DNA from: Kocuria carniphila
GTDB taxonomy: Bacteria > Actinomycetota > Actinomycetes > Actinomycetales > Micrococcaceae
Direction of reading: 5' to 3'
Length of the DNA stretch: 64,000 nt
Assembly: GCF_004136555.1 (NCBI RefSeq)
Contig: NZ_NOIT01000001.1
Coordinates: 269,412 to 333,411 of the forward strand
Shown here: piece after piece, positions 27,028-36,409 of the stretch
How the letters are laid out: the number at the start of each line of letters is the position of its first letter
How positions within the stretch are numbered: the first letter of the stretch is position 1
Position numbers and translations under genes: made by a program
Notes under the pieces: generated by a model
What the model saw: the letters and a program-made list of their open reading frames with translations, nothing else
Database searches by the model: none
Told to the model about the DNA's origin: nothing

Positions 27028-28404
27028 ATGGCCCCCGCCACCGCCCCGGTGCCCACGGTCACCGATTCATCATCCCGGCAGCCCCAACCCGCCACGGATC
27101 ACGCGCTCTCGAGCGTGGGATCGGCGGTGCGCGACAAGAAGCGCGTGCTCGCGGCGTCCTTCGTGGGTACGACCATCGAGTGGTACGACTTCTACCTCTA
27201 CGGCGCCGCCGCTGCCCTGGTGTTCAGCCACTACTTCTTCCCACAGGGTTCGGGCGTGGGCTCAATCATTGCCTCGTTCGCGACCTTCGCCATTGCGTTC
27301 TTCTTCCGTCCCCTGGGCGGCATCATTGCCGGTCACCTGGGTGACCGGATCGGACGCAAGGCCCTGCTGGTCGCATCCCTGCTGATCATGGGCGTGGCCA
27401 CCACGGTGATCGGCCTGCTGCCGGGCTTCTCACAGATCGGCTGGTTTGCCGTGGCCCTACTGGTCGCCTGCCGCATTGCGCAGGGCCTGTCCGCCGGCAT
27501 GGAATGGGGCGGTTCGGCCGTGCTCTCGGTGGAACACGCACCCAAGGGCCTGCGTGGTTTGTTCGGCTCCTTCACCCAGGTGGGTTCGGCGGCGGGCATG
27601 CTGCTGGCCACCGCCTTCTTCGCCATCATGCAGGGCGTCACCACCGCCGAGCAGTTCCAGGCGTGGGGCTGGCGCGTACCCTTCCTGTTCTCCGCAGTGC
27701 TCGTGATCATCGGCCTGATCATCCGCGCCGGCATCGAGGACGCCGAGGAGTTCCAAGAGGTCAAGCGCGAAAAGGCCGCCGCGACGTCGCCCGTGCGTGA
27801 GGTGCTCACCCAGCACACCCGCGGCGTGATCGTCTGCATCGGTCAACGCATGATCCAGCCGGCCATCTTCTCCATCCTCACCGTCTACACGCTCACCTAC
27901 GTGACGCAGCAGCGCGGCGCGAGTCAGTGGGTCATGATCTCCATCCTGATCGCCGCCGCCGTGGGCCTGGTGGGCGGCCCGTTCTGGGGCTGGCTCTCCG
28001 ACCGCGTGGGACGCCGCCGCATCTCCATCATTGCCGCGACCGCCATCGGCGTGTTCGTGTGGCCCTACTTCTACTACCTGGACCACGGGCCGCTGGCCTT
28101 GCTGCCGCTGATGTACCTGATCGGCATGGCCGTGCTGCATGACAGCATCTACGGCCCTCAGGCCGCTCTGTTCGCCGAGCAGTTCCCCACCCACCTGCGC
28201 TACTCCGGGGTGTCCCTGGGTTACCAGGTGGGCACCATTCTCTCCGGCGGTCTGACCCCCATGATCGCCGCGTGGCTCGTGGCCACCGGCGGCTCCCCCT
28301 GGCTGCTGTGCGGTTACTTGAGCCTGCTGGCCGTGATCTCCGTGGTCACCGGCCGCATGGCCAAGGACACCGTGACCGACGCACCCGAGATCGCTCAGTA
28401 CTGA
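27028..28404 (+). CDS. MFS transporter, MHS family, under SAM riboswitch control
   Basis: 458 residues from ATG 27028, chosen over the ATG at 27016 because AGGAG sits five bases before it. 12 helices with SFVGTTIEWYDFYLYGAAAALVF, PLGGIIAGHLGDRIGRK and IAQGLSAGMEWGGSAVLSVE, the MHS signatures. Being directly behind a SAM-IV riboswitch and in front of an SsuD/DszA-like monooxygenase, it probably imports an organosulfur compound; this is inference from context. 48 bp separate it from the next gene. Confidence 0.92.
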   Translation: MAPATAPVPTVTDSSSRQPQPATDHALSSVGSAVRDKKRVLAASFVGTTIEWYDFYLYGAAAALVFSHYFFPQGSGVGSIIASFATFAIAFFFRPLGGIIAGHLGDRIGRKALLVASLLIMGVATTVIGLLPGFSQIGWFAVALLVACRIAQGLSAGMEWGGSAVLSVEHAPKGLRGLFGSFTQVGSAAGMLLATAFFAIMQGVTTAEQFQAWGWRVPFLFSAVLVIIGLIIRAGIEDAEEFQEVKREKAAATSPVREVLTQHTRGVIVCIGQRMIQPAIFSILTVYTLTYVTQQRGASQWVMISILIAAAVGLVGGPFWGWLSDRVGRRRISIIAATAIGVFVWPYFYYLDHGPLALLPLMYLIGMAVLHDSIYGPQAALFAEQFPTHLRYSGVSLGYQVGTILSGGLTPMIAAWLVATGGSPWLLCGYLSLLAVISVVTGRMAKDTVTDAPEIAQY

Positions 28405-28452
28405 CTCGGCACCACCCGCACACGCGCCAGTACCAACCCGAAAGGATCCCTT

Positions 28453-29832
28453 TTGCCCCGCCCCTTGCTGCTCAATGCCTTCGAAATGCCCGTGCCCGTC
28501 CACCAGTCCCCCGGACTGTGGCGCCACCCCGAGGACCAGTCGCGCAACTACGCGCAACTGTCCCACTGGGAGCGGGAGGCCCAGATCATCGAGAACGCGG
28601 GCTTCCACGGCCTGTTCCTGGCCGACGTTCTGGGGCTTTACGACGTGTACGGCGGCTCCGCGGACGCCGCCCTGCGCGGCGGCGTTCAGGTCCCCCAGTT
28701 GGATCCACTGATCCTGGCACCGTTGCTGGCCAAAGCCACCAGCACCCTCAACATCGGTGTCACGGCGTCCGTCACCTACGCGGCTCCCTATGACCTGGCC
28801 CGCCGCTTCTCCACCCTGGACGCCCTCACCGACGGGCGGATCGCGTGGAACGTAGTGACCTCCTACCAGGAGTCGGCGGCACGCAATCTGGGCCTGGGTC
28901 AGCAGCTGCCCCACGACCAGCGTTACGACCGCGCCGATGAATACATGGACGTGGTCTACTCGCTGTGGGAGGGCTCTTACGCGGACGATGCCTATGCCGC
29001 GGACGCCGCGAGCGGCGTCGTCGTGGATCCCGAGAAGGTCAAGGGCGCGGGGCATTCCGGCGAGTACTTCGACGTCCAGGCACCCGCTCTGGTCGCACCC
29101 ACCCCGCAGCGCACGCCGTTCCTGTTCCAGGCCGGTGCCTCCCCGCGCGGGCTGAAGTTCGCGGCCAAACACGCGGAGGCCGTGTTCTTCTCCGGACCCA
29201 CCCCCGAGCAGGTCGCCAAGTGGACCACCGGCCTGCGCGAGGCCGCCGCCGAGTACGGCCGCGATCCCCGCTCGATCAGGGTCTTCACCAACGCCGCGGT
29301 GGTCGTGGCCAAGACCTCCGAGGCCGCCCGCGAGCGCCTCGAGTCCTACAAGCAGTACGTGGACGTCGACGCCGCGCTCGCCCTGTTCGCCGGCTGGACC
29401 GGAGTGGACCTGTCCAGCGCGGACCCGGATGCCCCGCTCGAGCATGTGGAGACGGACGCCAACCGGTCGGCCCTGGCCTCGTTCACCAAGATGGATTCCG
29501 AGGGCGCGTGGACCCCGCGCCGAGTCGCCGAGTTCGTGGCCATCGGCGGCCGCGGCCCCGTGATCGTGGGCTCCCCCGAGGAAGTCGCCGACGAACTCCA
29601 GCGCTGGGTCGACGTCGCGGACCTGGACGGCTTCAACATCAACGCGTGCGTGCGCCCGGCCGACTTCGAGAGATTCGGCCAGTTCGTCACGCCCGTTCTG
29701 CGCGAACGTGGCGTACTGACCGCCGACGACGCCGCTTCCGCCACCTCCCGCACGGCCCGCGAGGTCTTCGGTGGGGCCGGACCCCGTTTGCGTGAGGATC
29801 ACGCGGGGGCGAAGTTCCGGTTCGAGAGCTAA
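28453..29832 (+). CDS. FMN-dependent monooxygenase of the NtaA/SnaA/DszA family
   Basis: 459 residues from TTG at 28453 (AAAGGAT upstream). Luciferase-like TIM barrel: FHGLFLADVLGLYD, STLNIGVTASVTYAAPYDLARRFSTLDALTDGRIAWNVVTS, HDQRYDRADEYMDVVYSLWEGS and PFLFQAGASPRGLKFAAKHAEAVFF are diagnostic of this group C flavin-monooxygenase family, which needs a separate flavin reductase (none nearby). Family members cleave C-S or C-N bonds (DszA, SnaA, NtaA). SAM-riboswitch control suggests sulfur scavenging from an organosulfur compound. Second gene of the operon, closed by a strong terminator. Confidence 0.9.
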   Translation: MPRPLLLNAFEMPVPVHQSPGLWRHPEDQSRNYAQLSHWEREAQIIENAGFHGLFLADVLGLYDVYGGSADAALRGGVQVPQLDPLILAPLLAKATSTLNIGVTASVTYAAPYDLARRFSTLDALTDGRIAWNVVTSYQESAARNLGLGQQLPHDQRYDRADEYMDVVYSLWEGSYADDAYAADAASGVVVDPEKVKGAGHSGEYFDVQAPALVAPTPQRTPFLFQAGASPRGLKFAAKHAEAVFFSGPTPEQVAKWTTGLREAAAEYGRDPRSIRVFTNAAVVVAKTSEAARERLESYKQYVDVDAALALFAGWTGVDLSSADPDAPLEHVETDANRSALASFTKMDSEGAWTPRRVAEFVAIGGRGPVIVGSPEEVADELQRWVDVADLDGFNINACVRPADFERFGQFVTPVLRERGVLTADDAASATSRTAREVFGGAGPRLREDHAGAKFRFES

Positions 29833-29852
29833 GACCGCCGCGTTATCAGTAG

Positions 29853-29894
29853 AAGATCCCCCGGGCACGTGACGTGTCCGGGGGATCTTTTTGT
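29853..29894 (+). terminator. Rho-independent terminator
   Basis: AAGATCCCCCGGGCACG and its complement around TGA, then TTTTTGTTTTG. Ends the transporter-monooxygenase operon; may also serve the convergent permease gene. Confidence 0.92.
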
Positions 29895-29913
29895 TTTGTA
29901 TCAGCTCGCGCAA

Positions 29914-31614
29914 TCAACGTTGCGCGGGCAGCACGTACTTCCCCGTTTTGTCGGTGGCCAGCGCCAGGGACGAGATGTACTGCTTGGATCCGTCCGGAGC
30001 CAGTTCATTGGAGAGCAGCATGTCCGGGCGCTCGAACTCCATCCCGGTCACATGACAGGTAAGTGTCACGTCCGAGGGGTTGCCGTCCGCATCAACCATG
30101 GGCAGGTCGATTCCGTCATCCTCGCGTCGCAGGTAGTACCGCCCCTGAGTCAGCACAGCCATGACGGGTGTGGCGATCATGGCGATCAGGACCGCGAAGA
30201 TCGGCGAATACGGTGCCACCGCCGGACCGAAAGCGCCGAAGAACATAGCGATGGAAATACCCGCCGAGAGCGCCAACGACGTCACGCCCACAGGGTTCCA
30301 GTTGTAGAGCATTCCTCGACGGAACTCGGGGTACTTGGGTGAAAGTTTGAGGATGTACTTGTTGACCACGATGTCCGTGGCCACCGTGACGATCCAGGCC
30401 ATGGCGCAGTTGGCGTAGAAGCCCAGGATGGTGTTGAGGAAGTCGAACATGTTCAGTTCCATCAGTGCCAGGGCAATGGCCAAGTTGACCACCACGAAGA
30501 CCATGCGACCGGGGTAGGTGCGGGTCACCCGGGTGAACGAGTTGGTCCACGCCAGTGATCCTGAGTACGCGTTGGTCACGTTGATCTTCACCTGAGAGAT
30601 AACCACCAGGATCACCGCCAGGGTCATGGCCAGCCACGCGGGCATCATCTCCCGGTAGACACCCAAGAACTGGTGGACCGGTTCATTGGCGGTGGCAGAG
30701 GCTGCCGGGTCCAATGTCGCAATCAAATACACCGTGATGAACAGACCGGTGATCTGCTTAATCGCGCCGAAGATCACCCAACCGGGACCGGCCAGAATCA
30801 CGGCGCGCCACCAGGCCACACGGTTCTCATCGGTCTTGGGCGGCATGAACCTCAAATAGTCGATCTGTTCGGCGATCTGAGCGATCAGTGACAGGCACAC
30901 GCCGGCGGCCAACATGACTGACGCGAAGCTCACTCCGGCACCCGCGCCTGATTCACCCTGATATGCGAAGAAACTACCCACGGAATCGGGATTGGCCAGG
31001 ACCAGATATCCCACGGGGATCACCATGAGCACGAGCCACAGCGGGGTGGTCCAGACCTGCAGCGTGGCCAAGGTTTTCATCCCGTAGATGACCAGGGGGA
31101 TGATCAGAAGGGTCGACAGCGCATAACCGATGGGTTTGGGGATACCCAGCCCAAGTTCCAGGCCCTGAGCCATGATGGACCCTTCCAGGGCGAAGAAAAT
31201 GAACGTGAAGGTCGCAAAGATCACGTTGGTGATCACCGACCCGTGGTACCCGAATCCCGAACCGCGGGTAATCAGGTCCAGGTCAATGTTGTACCGAGCC
31301 GCGTAGTACGCCAGGGGCAACCCGGTGACAAAGATGATGAACGCGGCAACGGTAATACCCAGCAATGCATTGGTGGTTCCGTGCGCGATTCCGACATTGG
31401 CGCCAATGGAGAAGTCCGCCAAATAGGCGATCCCACCGAGTGCGCTCGTGGCGACCACCCCCGCGCCCCATTTCCGGTAGGAACGTGGTGCAAACCGAAG
31501 CGTGTAGTCCTCCAGACTCTCGCGAGTGGCCGCTCGCGCGTCCGCGTTGGTGCCTGGTGAGACGGTCGTTGTCGATCCTTCGTGGTCCGGACGTGTCCGA
31601 GTATCTAACGACAT
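29914..31614 (-). CDS. NCS1-family permease (purine/cytosine permease-like)
   Basis: 566 residues, about 12 membrane helices, long hydrophilic N-tail (1-45) and a roughly 90-residue cytosolic C-tail. Family pattern: YTLRFAPRSYRKWG, LAYLADFSIGANVGI, YNIDLDLITRGSGFGYHGS and the helix-6 region IAQIAEQIDYLRFMPP. NCS1 proteins carry nucleobases, allantoin, hydantoins or thiamine-type compounds; the substrate cannot be read here. The C-terminal extension (TLTCHVTGMEFERPDM) is longer than in typical members. Monocistronic on the minus strand; convergent with the monooxygenase operon. Confidence 0.87.
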   Translation of the reverse strand: MSLDTRTRPDHEGSTTTVSPGTNADARAATRESLEDYTLRFAPRSYRKWGAGVVATSALGGIAYLADFSIGANVGIAHGTTNALLGITVAAFIIFVTGLPLAYYAARYNIDLDLITRGSGFGYHGSVITNVIFATFTFIFFALEGSIMAQGLELGLGIPKPIGYALSTLLIIPLVIYGMKTLATLQVWTTPLWLVLMVIPVGYLVLANPDSVGSFFAYQGESGAGAGVSFASVMLAAGVCLSLIAQIAEQIDYLRFMPPKTDENRVAWWRAVILAGPGWVIFGAIKQITGLFITVYLIATLDPAASATANEPVHQFLGVYREMMPAWLAMTLAVILVVISQVKINVTNAYSGSLAWTNSFTRVTRTYPGRMVFVVVNLAIALALMELNMFDFLNTILGFYANCAMAWIVTVATDIVVNKYILKLSPKYPEFRRGMLYNWNPVGVTSLALSAGISIAMFFGAFGPAVAPYSPIFAVLIAMIATPVMAVLTQGRYYLRREDDGIDLPMVDADGNPSDVTLTCHVTGMEFERPDMLLSNELAPDGSKQYISSLALATDKTGKYVLPAQR

Positions 31615-31834
31615 GTATTCGATCTTTCTTCTGGGCAGCTCCGAGAGCTGAAAGACGCGTGATGATCCGGTGGAAGGCTCTGTGTATGACCAGCTACGAA
31701 TCCATGGGAGGCCGGTTCGTGTTGTGCATCCAACCGGCGACCCCAGAAGAACTATGGCCCCGAATTATTTCGGGAATGTTTTCGATCGACGACACTTCTG
31801 TGTCGGGGAAAGCCATTCGTGTAACGATTGAAAG

Positions 31835-31868
31835 AAGGGTCGCCGCCGATTCATCGGCAGCGACCCTT
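31835..31868 (-). terminator. Hairpin terminator of the efe operon
   Basis: AAGGGTCGC-c-GCCGAT / ATCGGC-a-GCGACCCTT, 44 bp beyond the efeB stop. The 297-bp gap between efeB and the NCS1 gene otherwise contains no gene. Confidence 0.82.
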
Positions 31869-31911
31869 CGACAGTCACCTCACACTCGCGAGAGCATCAC
31901 ACGGCTTGAGC

Positions 31912-33270
31912 TCACCCCTCAAACAACTGCTGCCCCACGTACGCCCCGGGCTCGTTGGGTATCCCGGGCGGCACGGCGAACAGCCCGGAACCGGTGTGGC
32001 GCAGGTACTCGCTCAGGGCGTCTTGACGGGCCAGTTTGTTCTGGATCGGGACGTAGCCGGTGCGGGGGTCGTTGACCATCGCGATGAAGAACAGCCCCGC
32101 ATCCATATTCCCCAACCGGTCCGTGCCGTCCGCGTAGTTGTAGCCGCGGCGCAGCATCTGCACACCGTTGTTGGTTTCCGGGTGGGCCAAGCGCACGTGG
32201 GAATCCTTGGGGATGATCGGTTGATTTCCCGCACCCTGCATGCCGAAGTCCGGCGCGGTGAACTCCTCGCCGCCGGACAGCGGTGCGCCCGTGCCCTTGG
32301 TGCGGCCGATGATGTTCTCCTGGCCCATCAGTGATTCGCGGTCCCAGGTTTCCATGATCATGCGGATGCGCCGGGCCACTAGGTAGGTGCCGCCGTCCAT
32401 CCAGGTGCCGTCGCGGACCCATAGGTGATCGTTGAGCAGCTCCGGGTCCTCGGCCTTCAGGTTGGCCGTGCCGTCCTTGAATCCGAACAGATTGCGCGGG
32501 GTGTTCTGACTCTTGGAGGTGGACGAGGTCCGTCCGAAACCCAGTTGCATCCACCGCGTGGACACGATCCCGAAGCCCATGCGCACCAGATTATGCACGG
32601 CGTGGACGGCCACCTGCGGATCGTCGGCGCACGCCTGAATGCACAGGTCTCCCCCGGTTCGCGCGGGGTCCAGAGTGTCTCCCGGGAAGTGTGGGAGCTC
32701 GATGAGCGCCTCGGGCATCCGCTCGCGCAAGCCGAAACGGTCCTTGCCGTCCTTGTCCTCGAACAGGGAGCGCCCGAACCCGATGGTGACGGTCAGGTGT
32801 CCCGCGGACAGGTCGTGGGCCTCGCCCGTGTCCTGCGGCGGCGCGTACTGGGAGCCGCCGTCGAAACCGGTATCGGTGACGTCCAAACCCTGGGTGATGC
32901 GCGCGCACGCCGCAGTCCACCGGGTCAGCAGCTCCACGAGTTCGGCCCGGTCCTCCGTCAGCACGGTGAGCGCGGCAAAGCACAACCGGTCCTGAGCGGG
33001 GGTCACGATCCCGGCCTGGTGCTCGCCGAAATAGTCGACGACGTCGCTGTGCGCCTCCCCGTTCACGGCATCCTGGATCGCGGCGGCCGCGGGTCGACCG
33101 AACCAGCCGAGGCCCGCACCCACGGCCACGGCGCCGGCTCCGGTGCCGAACAGTGCTCGGCGGCTGACGCCTTTCTTCGCGCCCTTCTGGTCGGGCCGGC
33201 CGGACGGGTCGGTGTGGTTCCCCGTACCAGGTTCGGTTGCGGGGTCGCGCTCTTCTGGGCGGTGGTTCAT
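31912..33270 (-). CDS. efeB: Deferrochelatase/DyP-type haem peroxidase EfeB
   Basis: 452 residues. Tat signal with Arg37-Arg38 (VSRRALFGTGAGAVAVGAG). DyP motif GFKDGTANLK (distal GXXDG) and a conserved His region in the C-terminal half (DSHVRLAHPETN). EfeB is the periplasmic/extracellular peroxidase of the EfeUOB uptake system, reported to promote ferrous iron oxidation and haem iron release. Starts 3 bp after efeO, last gene of the operon. Confidence 0.96.
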   Translation of the reverse strand: MNHRPEERDPATEPGTGNHTDPSGRPDQKGAKKGVSRRALFGTGAGAVAVGAGLGWFGRPAAAAIQDAVNGEAHSDVVDYFGEHQAGIVTPAQDRLCFAALTVLTEDRAELVELLTRWTAACARITQGLDVTDTGFDGGSQYAPPQDTGEAHDLSAGHLTVTIGFGRSLFEDKDGKDRFGLRERMPEALIELPHFPGDTLDPARTGGDLCIQACADDPQVAVHAVHNLVRMGFGIVSTRWMQLGFGRTSSTSKSQNTPRNLFGFKDGTANLKAEDPELLNDHLWVRDGTWMDGGTYLVARRIRMIMETWDRESLMGQENIIGRTKGTGAPLSGGEEFTAPDFGMQGAGNQPIIPKDSHVRLAHPETNNGVQMLRRGYNYADGTDRLGNMDAGLFFIAMVNDPRTGYVPIQNKLARQDALSEYLRHTGSGLFAVPPGIPNEPGAYVGQQLFEG

Positions 33271-33273
33271 GGG

Positions 33274-34434
33274 TTATTCGACGACCTTTTCCGTCACCAT
33301 GGACAGCGGTTCGGACAGCGCGTTCACGGCGTCCGAGAGTTCCTTGACCTGCTCCTGACTCAGTTCGTCGTAGTAGACGAACCCGTCGCCCTTCTTGTGC
33401 TGATCCAGCAACTTCTGCAGATCGGTGAAACGAGTCTCCAGTGTGCTGTTCAGCTCGGCATCACGCTTTTCGAGCAGCGGGGACAGGTTTTCGTACGCGA
33501 TGCGTGCACCGTCCACGTTGGACTGGAAGTCCCACAGGTCCGTGTGGGACCAGATTTCCTCTTCACCGGTGACCTTGCCCGTGGCCACCTCGTCGAGTAG
33601 TTCCTTGGCACCGTTGGAGAGCTGGTCCGCGGTGAAGGTCATGTCGCGGGTGCGGTCGTAGAGTACTCGGGTGTCGGCCACCAGCTGATCTGCGTACTTC
33701 TGGCCATCGGCCGGGCTCATGGCCTCGTAGCCGTCCTGGGGCGGCCACAGGTCCTTCTCGATCCGGTGCCAGCCGGCCCATTCCTGACCTTCTTCCAGGT
33801 CCGCTTCGCGCAGATCGAGCTTGGGGTCCAAGTCGCCGAAGGATTCGGCCACCGGTTCCACGCGCTCCCGGTGCATGCGCACGGGTGCGTACATCTCCCG
33901 CGCCTTCTGATCGTCCCCGGACGTGTACGCCTTGGCAAACTCCTCGGTGCCCGTCATCAGCTGCTCGGTCTGATCCTTGACATAGGCCGCGTACTGCGTG
34001 GTGGCCTGATCTTTGAGCTGCGAATCCTCGGCGTTGACCTCGGCACCGCCCTCGCCTTCGGTCACGGTGAATTCGTTGCGGATACCGTCACCGACCATGC
34101 CCGGCTTGCACGCCGTGAAGTACTTGCCCTGAGGAGCGGACACGGTCAGCGTGCGATTGAGCCCGGGTGCGATGTTCTCCACCTCGCCCACGATGCGCAG
34201 ACCGTCGTCACCGAGCAGGTAGAACTCGGTGACCTTGGAGCCGTCGTTGGTCACGTCGAAACGCAGGGTTCCCGCGGGTGCTTCTCCCACGCCGACGTCG
34301 CACTGGTCGTCGGTGCTCGACACGGCAATCGCGCCGTTCTCGCCACCCTGATCGTTGGGTTGGCACGCGGCCAGCGTGAACAACAGACCCACGGCGGTCA
34401 CGGCGGCGGGAAGGCGGGTGGAGACAGAGCGCAT
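33274..34434 (-). CDS. efeO: EfeO iron-binding lipoprotein (cupredoxin plus M75 imelysin domain)
   Basis: 386 residues. Lipoprotein signal with lipobox LAAC (Cys24). Residues 35-130 form the cupredoxin domain; from about 150 the helical M75 domain has the GWHRIEKDLW (GxHxxE) metal motif. It delivers iron to EfeU at the membrane face. Lies between efeU and efeB in one iron-regulated unit. Confidence 0.96.
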   Translation of the reverse strand: MRSVSTRLPAAVTAVGLLFTLAACQPNDQGGENGAIAVSSTDDQCDVGVGEAPAGTLRFDVTNDGSKVTEFYLLGDDGLRIVGEVENIAPGLNRTLTVSAPQGKYFTACKPGMVGDGIRNEFTVTEGEGGAEVNAEDSQLKDQATTQYAAYVKDQTEQLMTGTEEFAKAYTSGDDQKAREMYAPVRMHRERVEPVAESFGDLDPKLDLREADLEEGQEWAGWHRIEKDLWPPQDGYEAMSPADGQKYADQLVADTRVLYDRTRDMTFTADQLSNGAKELLDEVATGKVTGEEEIWSHTDLWDFQSNVDGARIAYENLSPLLEKRDAELNSTLETRFTDLQKLLDQHKKGDGFVYYDELSQEQVKELSDAVNALSEPLSMVTEKVVE

Positions 34435-34499
34435 GGATGGTCCTTAGAAATTCGGTGCCCCGGTGTCGGGTGCATCAGGCAAGTACAAGAAATGAGGTT

Positions 34500-35375
34500 T
34501 CAGGCGGAGGCCGAGAAACTCGCGACCGGAGCGGAAGAGGCCGCCGGCGGCGTCGTCGGCTTTCTCTTGGCCGAGCGGGAGCGGGCGATGAACAGCGGCA
34601 TGACCGTGAGCACGTAGGCCCACCACACGCCGAACTCGAGCCATGTGGTGGCCGGTGAGAAGTTGAAGACGCCCTTGAGGAGCACGCCGTACCAGCTGGT
34701 GGGCGGGATCTGTTCGGACACGTCGAAGGCTAGGGAGTTCAGGCCGGGTAGCACGCCCGCTTCTTGCAGGTCATGGAACCCGTAGGCCAGAACACCTGCC
34801 GCGATGATGACCAGGAATCCACCGGTCCAGCGGAAGAACGTGGAGAGGTTGAGCTTGAGCAGGCCGCGCGTGATGAGCCAGGCCAGGGCGATGGCCACCA
34901 GGATGCCACCGAGTGCCGCGAGCGTCGGGGCGAAGATCCCGCCGCCGGCGTTTGCCCGCGTGGCGGCCCACAGGAACAGGGCGGTTTCCAGGCCCTCGCG
35001 GCCCACGGCGAAGGCGCCCAGCAGGATCAGCCCCACTGCGGAGCCTTTCAGGGCGACGTCTGCCCGGGATTCGAGCTCTCGTTTCAGGCCTCGGGAGGCG
35101 CTGGCCATCCAGAAGATCATCCAGGTCACGAATCCCACGGCCAGGATGGACAGGGTTCCGCCAATGATTTCCTGGGCTTCGAACGTGAGGGTGGAGGGTC
35201 CGAACGTCAGGAGTGCGCCGAAGGCCAGTGAAATGGCGATGGCCACGGCAATGCCGATCCACAATCGACGAACGGCGTAGCGCTGGCCGGTGCGCTTGAG
35301 GTATCCGATGAGGATCGCGACGATCAGCGCGGCTTCGAGGCCTTCGCGCAGACCGATCAGAAATGTCTGGAACAT
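34500..35375 (-). CDS. efeU: EfeU/Ftr1-type iron permease
   Basis: 291 residues from ATG 35375 (GGAAG seven bases upstream; a GTG at 35390 is also in frame). Seven membrane helices with two REGLE iron-binding motifs: REGLEAAL near residue 10 and REGLETAL near 130, as in Ftr1. C-terminal tail Ser/Ala/Pro-rich. An iron box lies 24 bp upstream, so efeUOB is predicted to be repressed by an IdeR/DtxR-type regulator with iron. Confidence 0.96.
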   Translation of the reverse strand: MFQTFLIGLREGLEAALIVAILIGYLKRTGQRYAVRRLWIGIAVAIAISLAFGALLTFGPSTLTFEAQEIIGGTLSILAVGFVTWMIFWMASASRGLKRELESRADVALKGSAVGLILLGAFAVGREGLETALFLWAATRANAGGGIFAPTLAALGGILVAIALAWLITRGLLKLNLSTFFRWTGGFLVIIAAGVLAYGFHDLQEAGVLPGLNSLAFDVSEQIPPTSWYGVLLKGVFNFSPATTWLEFGVWWAYVLTVMPLFIARSRSAKRKPTTPPAASSAPVASFSASA

Positions 35376-35398
35376 CCGACTGTCTTCCACTTATGAGG

Positions 35399-35417
35399 TT
35401 AGGTGAGCCTAACCTGA
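35399..35417. promoter_or_regulatory. IdeR/DtxR iron box
   Basis: TTAGGTGAGCCTAACCTGA matches the 19-bp consensus TTAGGTTAGSCTAACCTAA at all but two positions. Directly before efeU. Confidence 0.93.
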
Positions 35418-35563
35418 ACAAGGTGAAATTAGCACAGTGCCTGTCGGTAAAGAAGATGTGCGAGCGAGATTCTTTCAGGGCCACTCAGTGCGTCGTTATG
35501 TGACGCGAACAACGCGCTTCAGCGAGCGTCCGGCAACCCGATCGATGCCCGGAATGCTGATAG

Positions 35564-36343
35564 TCACATGGTCAATCCGCCGCTCACGGACAGTGCCTGT
35601 CCGGTGATGTAGGCCGAGCCTTCGCTGAGCAGGAAGGCCACGGTCGCGGCAATCTCCTCGGGCTGGCCGAGCCGGCGGGCCGGAATGCCCTTGGCCATGC
35701 CGGAAAACACCTTGCCGGTCATCCCCTCGGATTCTGCGGCCTGGCGATACATCTCGGTGTCGGTGGGCCCCGGGCACACGGCATTCACGGTCAGCGGCAC
35801 GGCCGCGTTCTCGCGAGCCACGGATTTGACCATACCCAGCACTCCGGAGCGCGCCGCCGACGATGCCGCGTCACCCATGGAGCCCGCTTTGGCACTGTCC
35901 GAGGCGACGACCACGATGCCCGCGCGCCGACCCTTGTTCCCGGCGTTGCGAAGGAACGGTAAGGAGTGGCGGACCAGGGACATCACGCCGATGAGCTCGG
36001 TTTCAATGATCTCCCGGGCCCAGCCGGCCTGGGTTTCGTGCAGGGGCGCAAGTTCGTGACGGTGACCCGCCGTGACCACCAGGGCGTCCAGCCCGCCGAG
36101 GATTTCCGCGGCGCGGCTGACGCCCCACTCCACGGCGCCGTCGTCGGTGATGTCCACGGTGAGGTGACCCAACACAATGCCGAGTTCGTCCTTGGGGTCA
36201 TCGAAAGGCCCATCCATGCGGACGTTCCTGCCCGCGACGACCACACGCGCGTCCTCGGTGACCAGATGCTCCACCGTGGCGGTACCGATGCCACCGGCCC
36301 CGACCACCAGAATCTTCTGACCCACGTGCTGACCCAAGCTCAT
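35564..36343 (-). CDS. SDR-family Rossmann protein lacking the catalytic Tyr-Lys pair
   Basis: 259 residues, SDR fold throughout: nucleotide loop VVGAGGIG (13-20), TAG, VNAVCPGPTDTEMY, then GQPEEIAATVAFLLSEGSAYITGQALSVSGGLTM at the end. Where classical SDRs have AAYSAAK, this protein has AASSAAR: Tyr becomes Ser161 and Lys becomes Arg165, with Ser148 nearby. It is therefore unlikely to be a standard dehydrogenase, and may have another chemistry, a binding role or be inactive. The Gly motif is also the plain GxGxxG form. No operon partner is obvious; the BASS permease lies upstream with a 66-bp gap on the same strand. Confidence 0.88.
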   Translation of the reverse strand: MSLGQHVGQKILVVGAGGIGTATVEHLVTEDARVVVAGRNVRMDGPFDDPKDELGIVLGHLTVDITDDGAVEWGVSRAAEILGGLDALVVTAGHRHELAPLHETQAGWAREIIETELIGVMSLVRHSLPFLRNAGNKGRRAGIVVVASDSAKAGSMGDAASSAARSGVLGMVKSVARENAAVPLTVNAVCPGPTDTEMYRQAAESEGMTGKVFSGMAKGIPARRLGQPEEIAATVAFLLSEGSAYITGQALSVSGGLTM

Positions 36344-36409
36344 GTGCGTGCTCCGTTCAGTGTTGTAATACGGTGCTGCCGACTTTAACCCCGATCCTAG
36401 TTAGACCGA

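Noticed and set aside
27457..29913. 818-codon open frame on the minus strand over the MHS transporter and monooxygenase
   Set aside because: Gly/Val/His/Asp-rich antisense artefact; both plus-strand genes are clear family members with starts, riboswitch and terminator.
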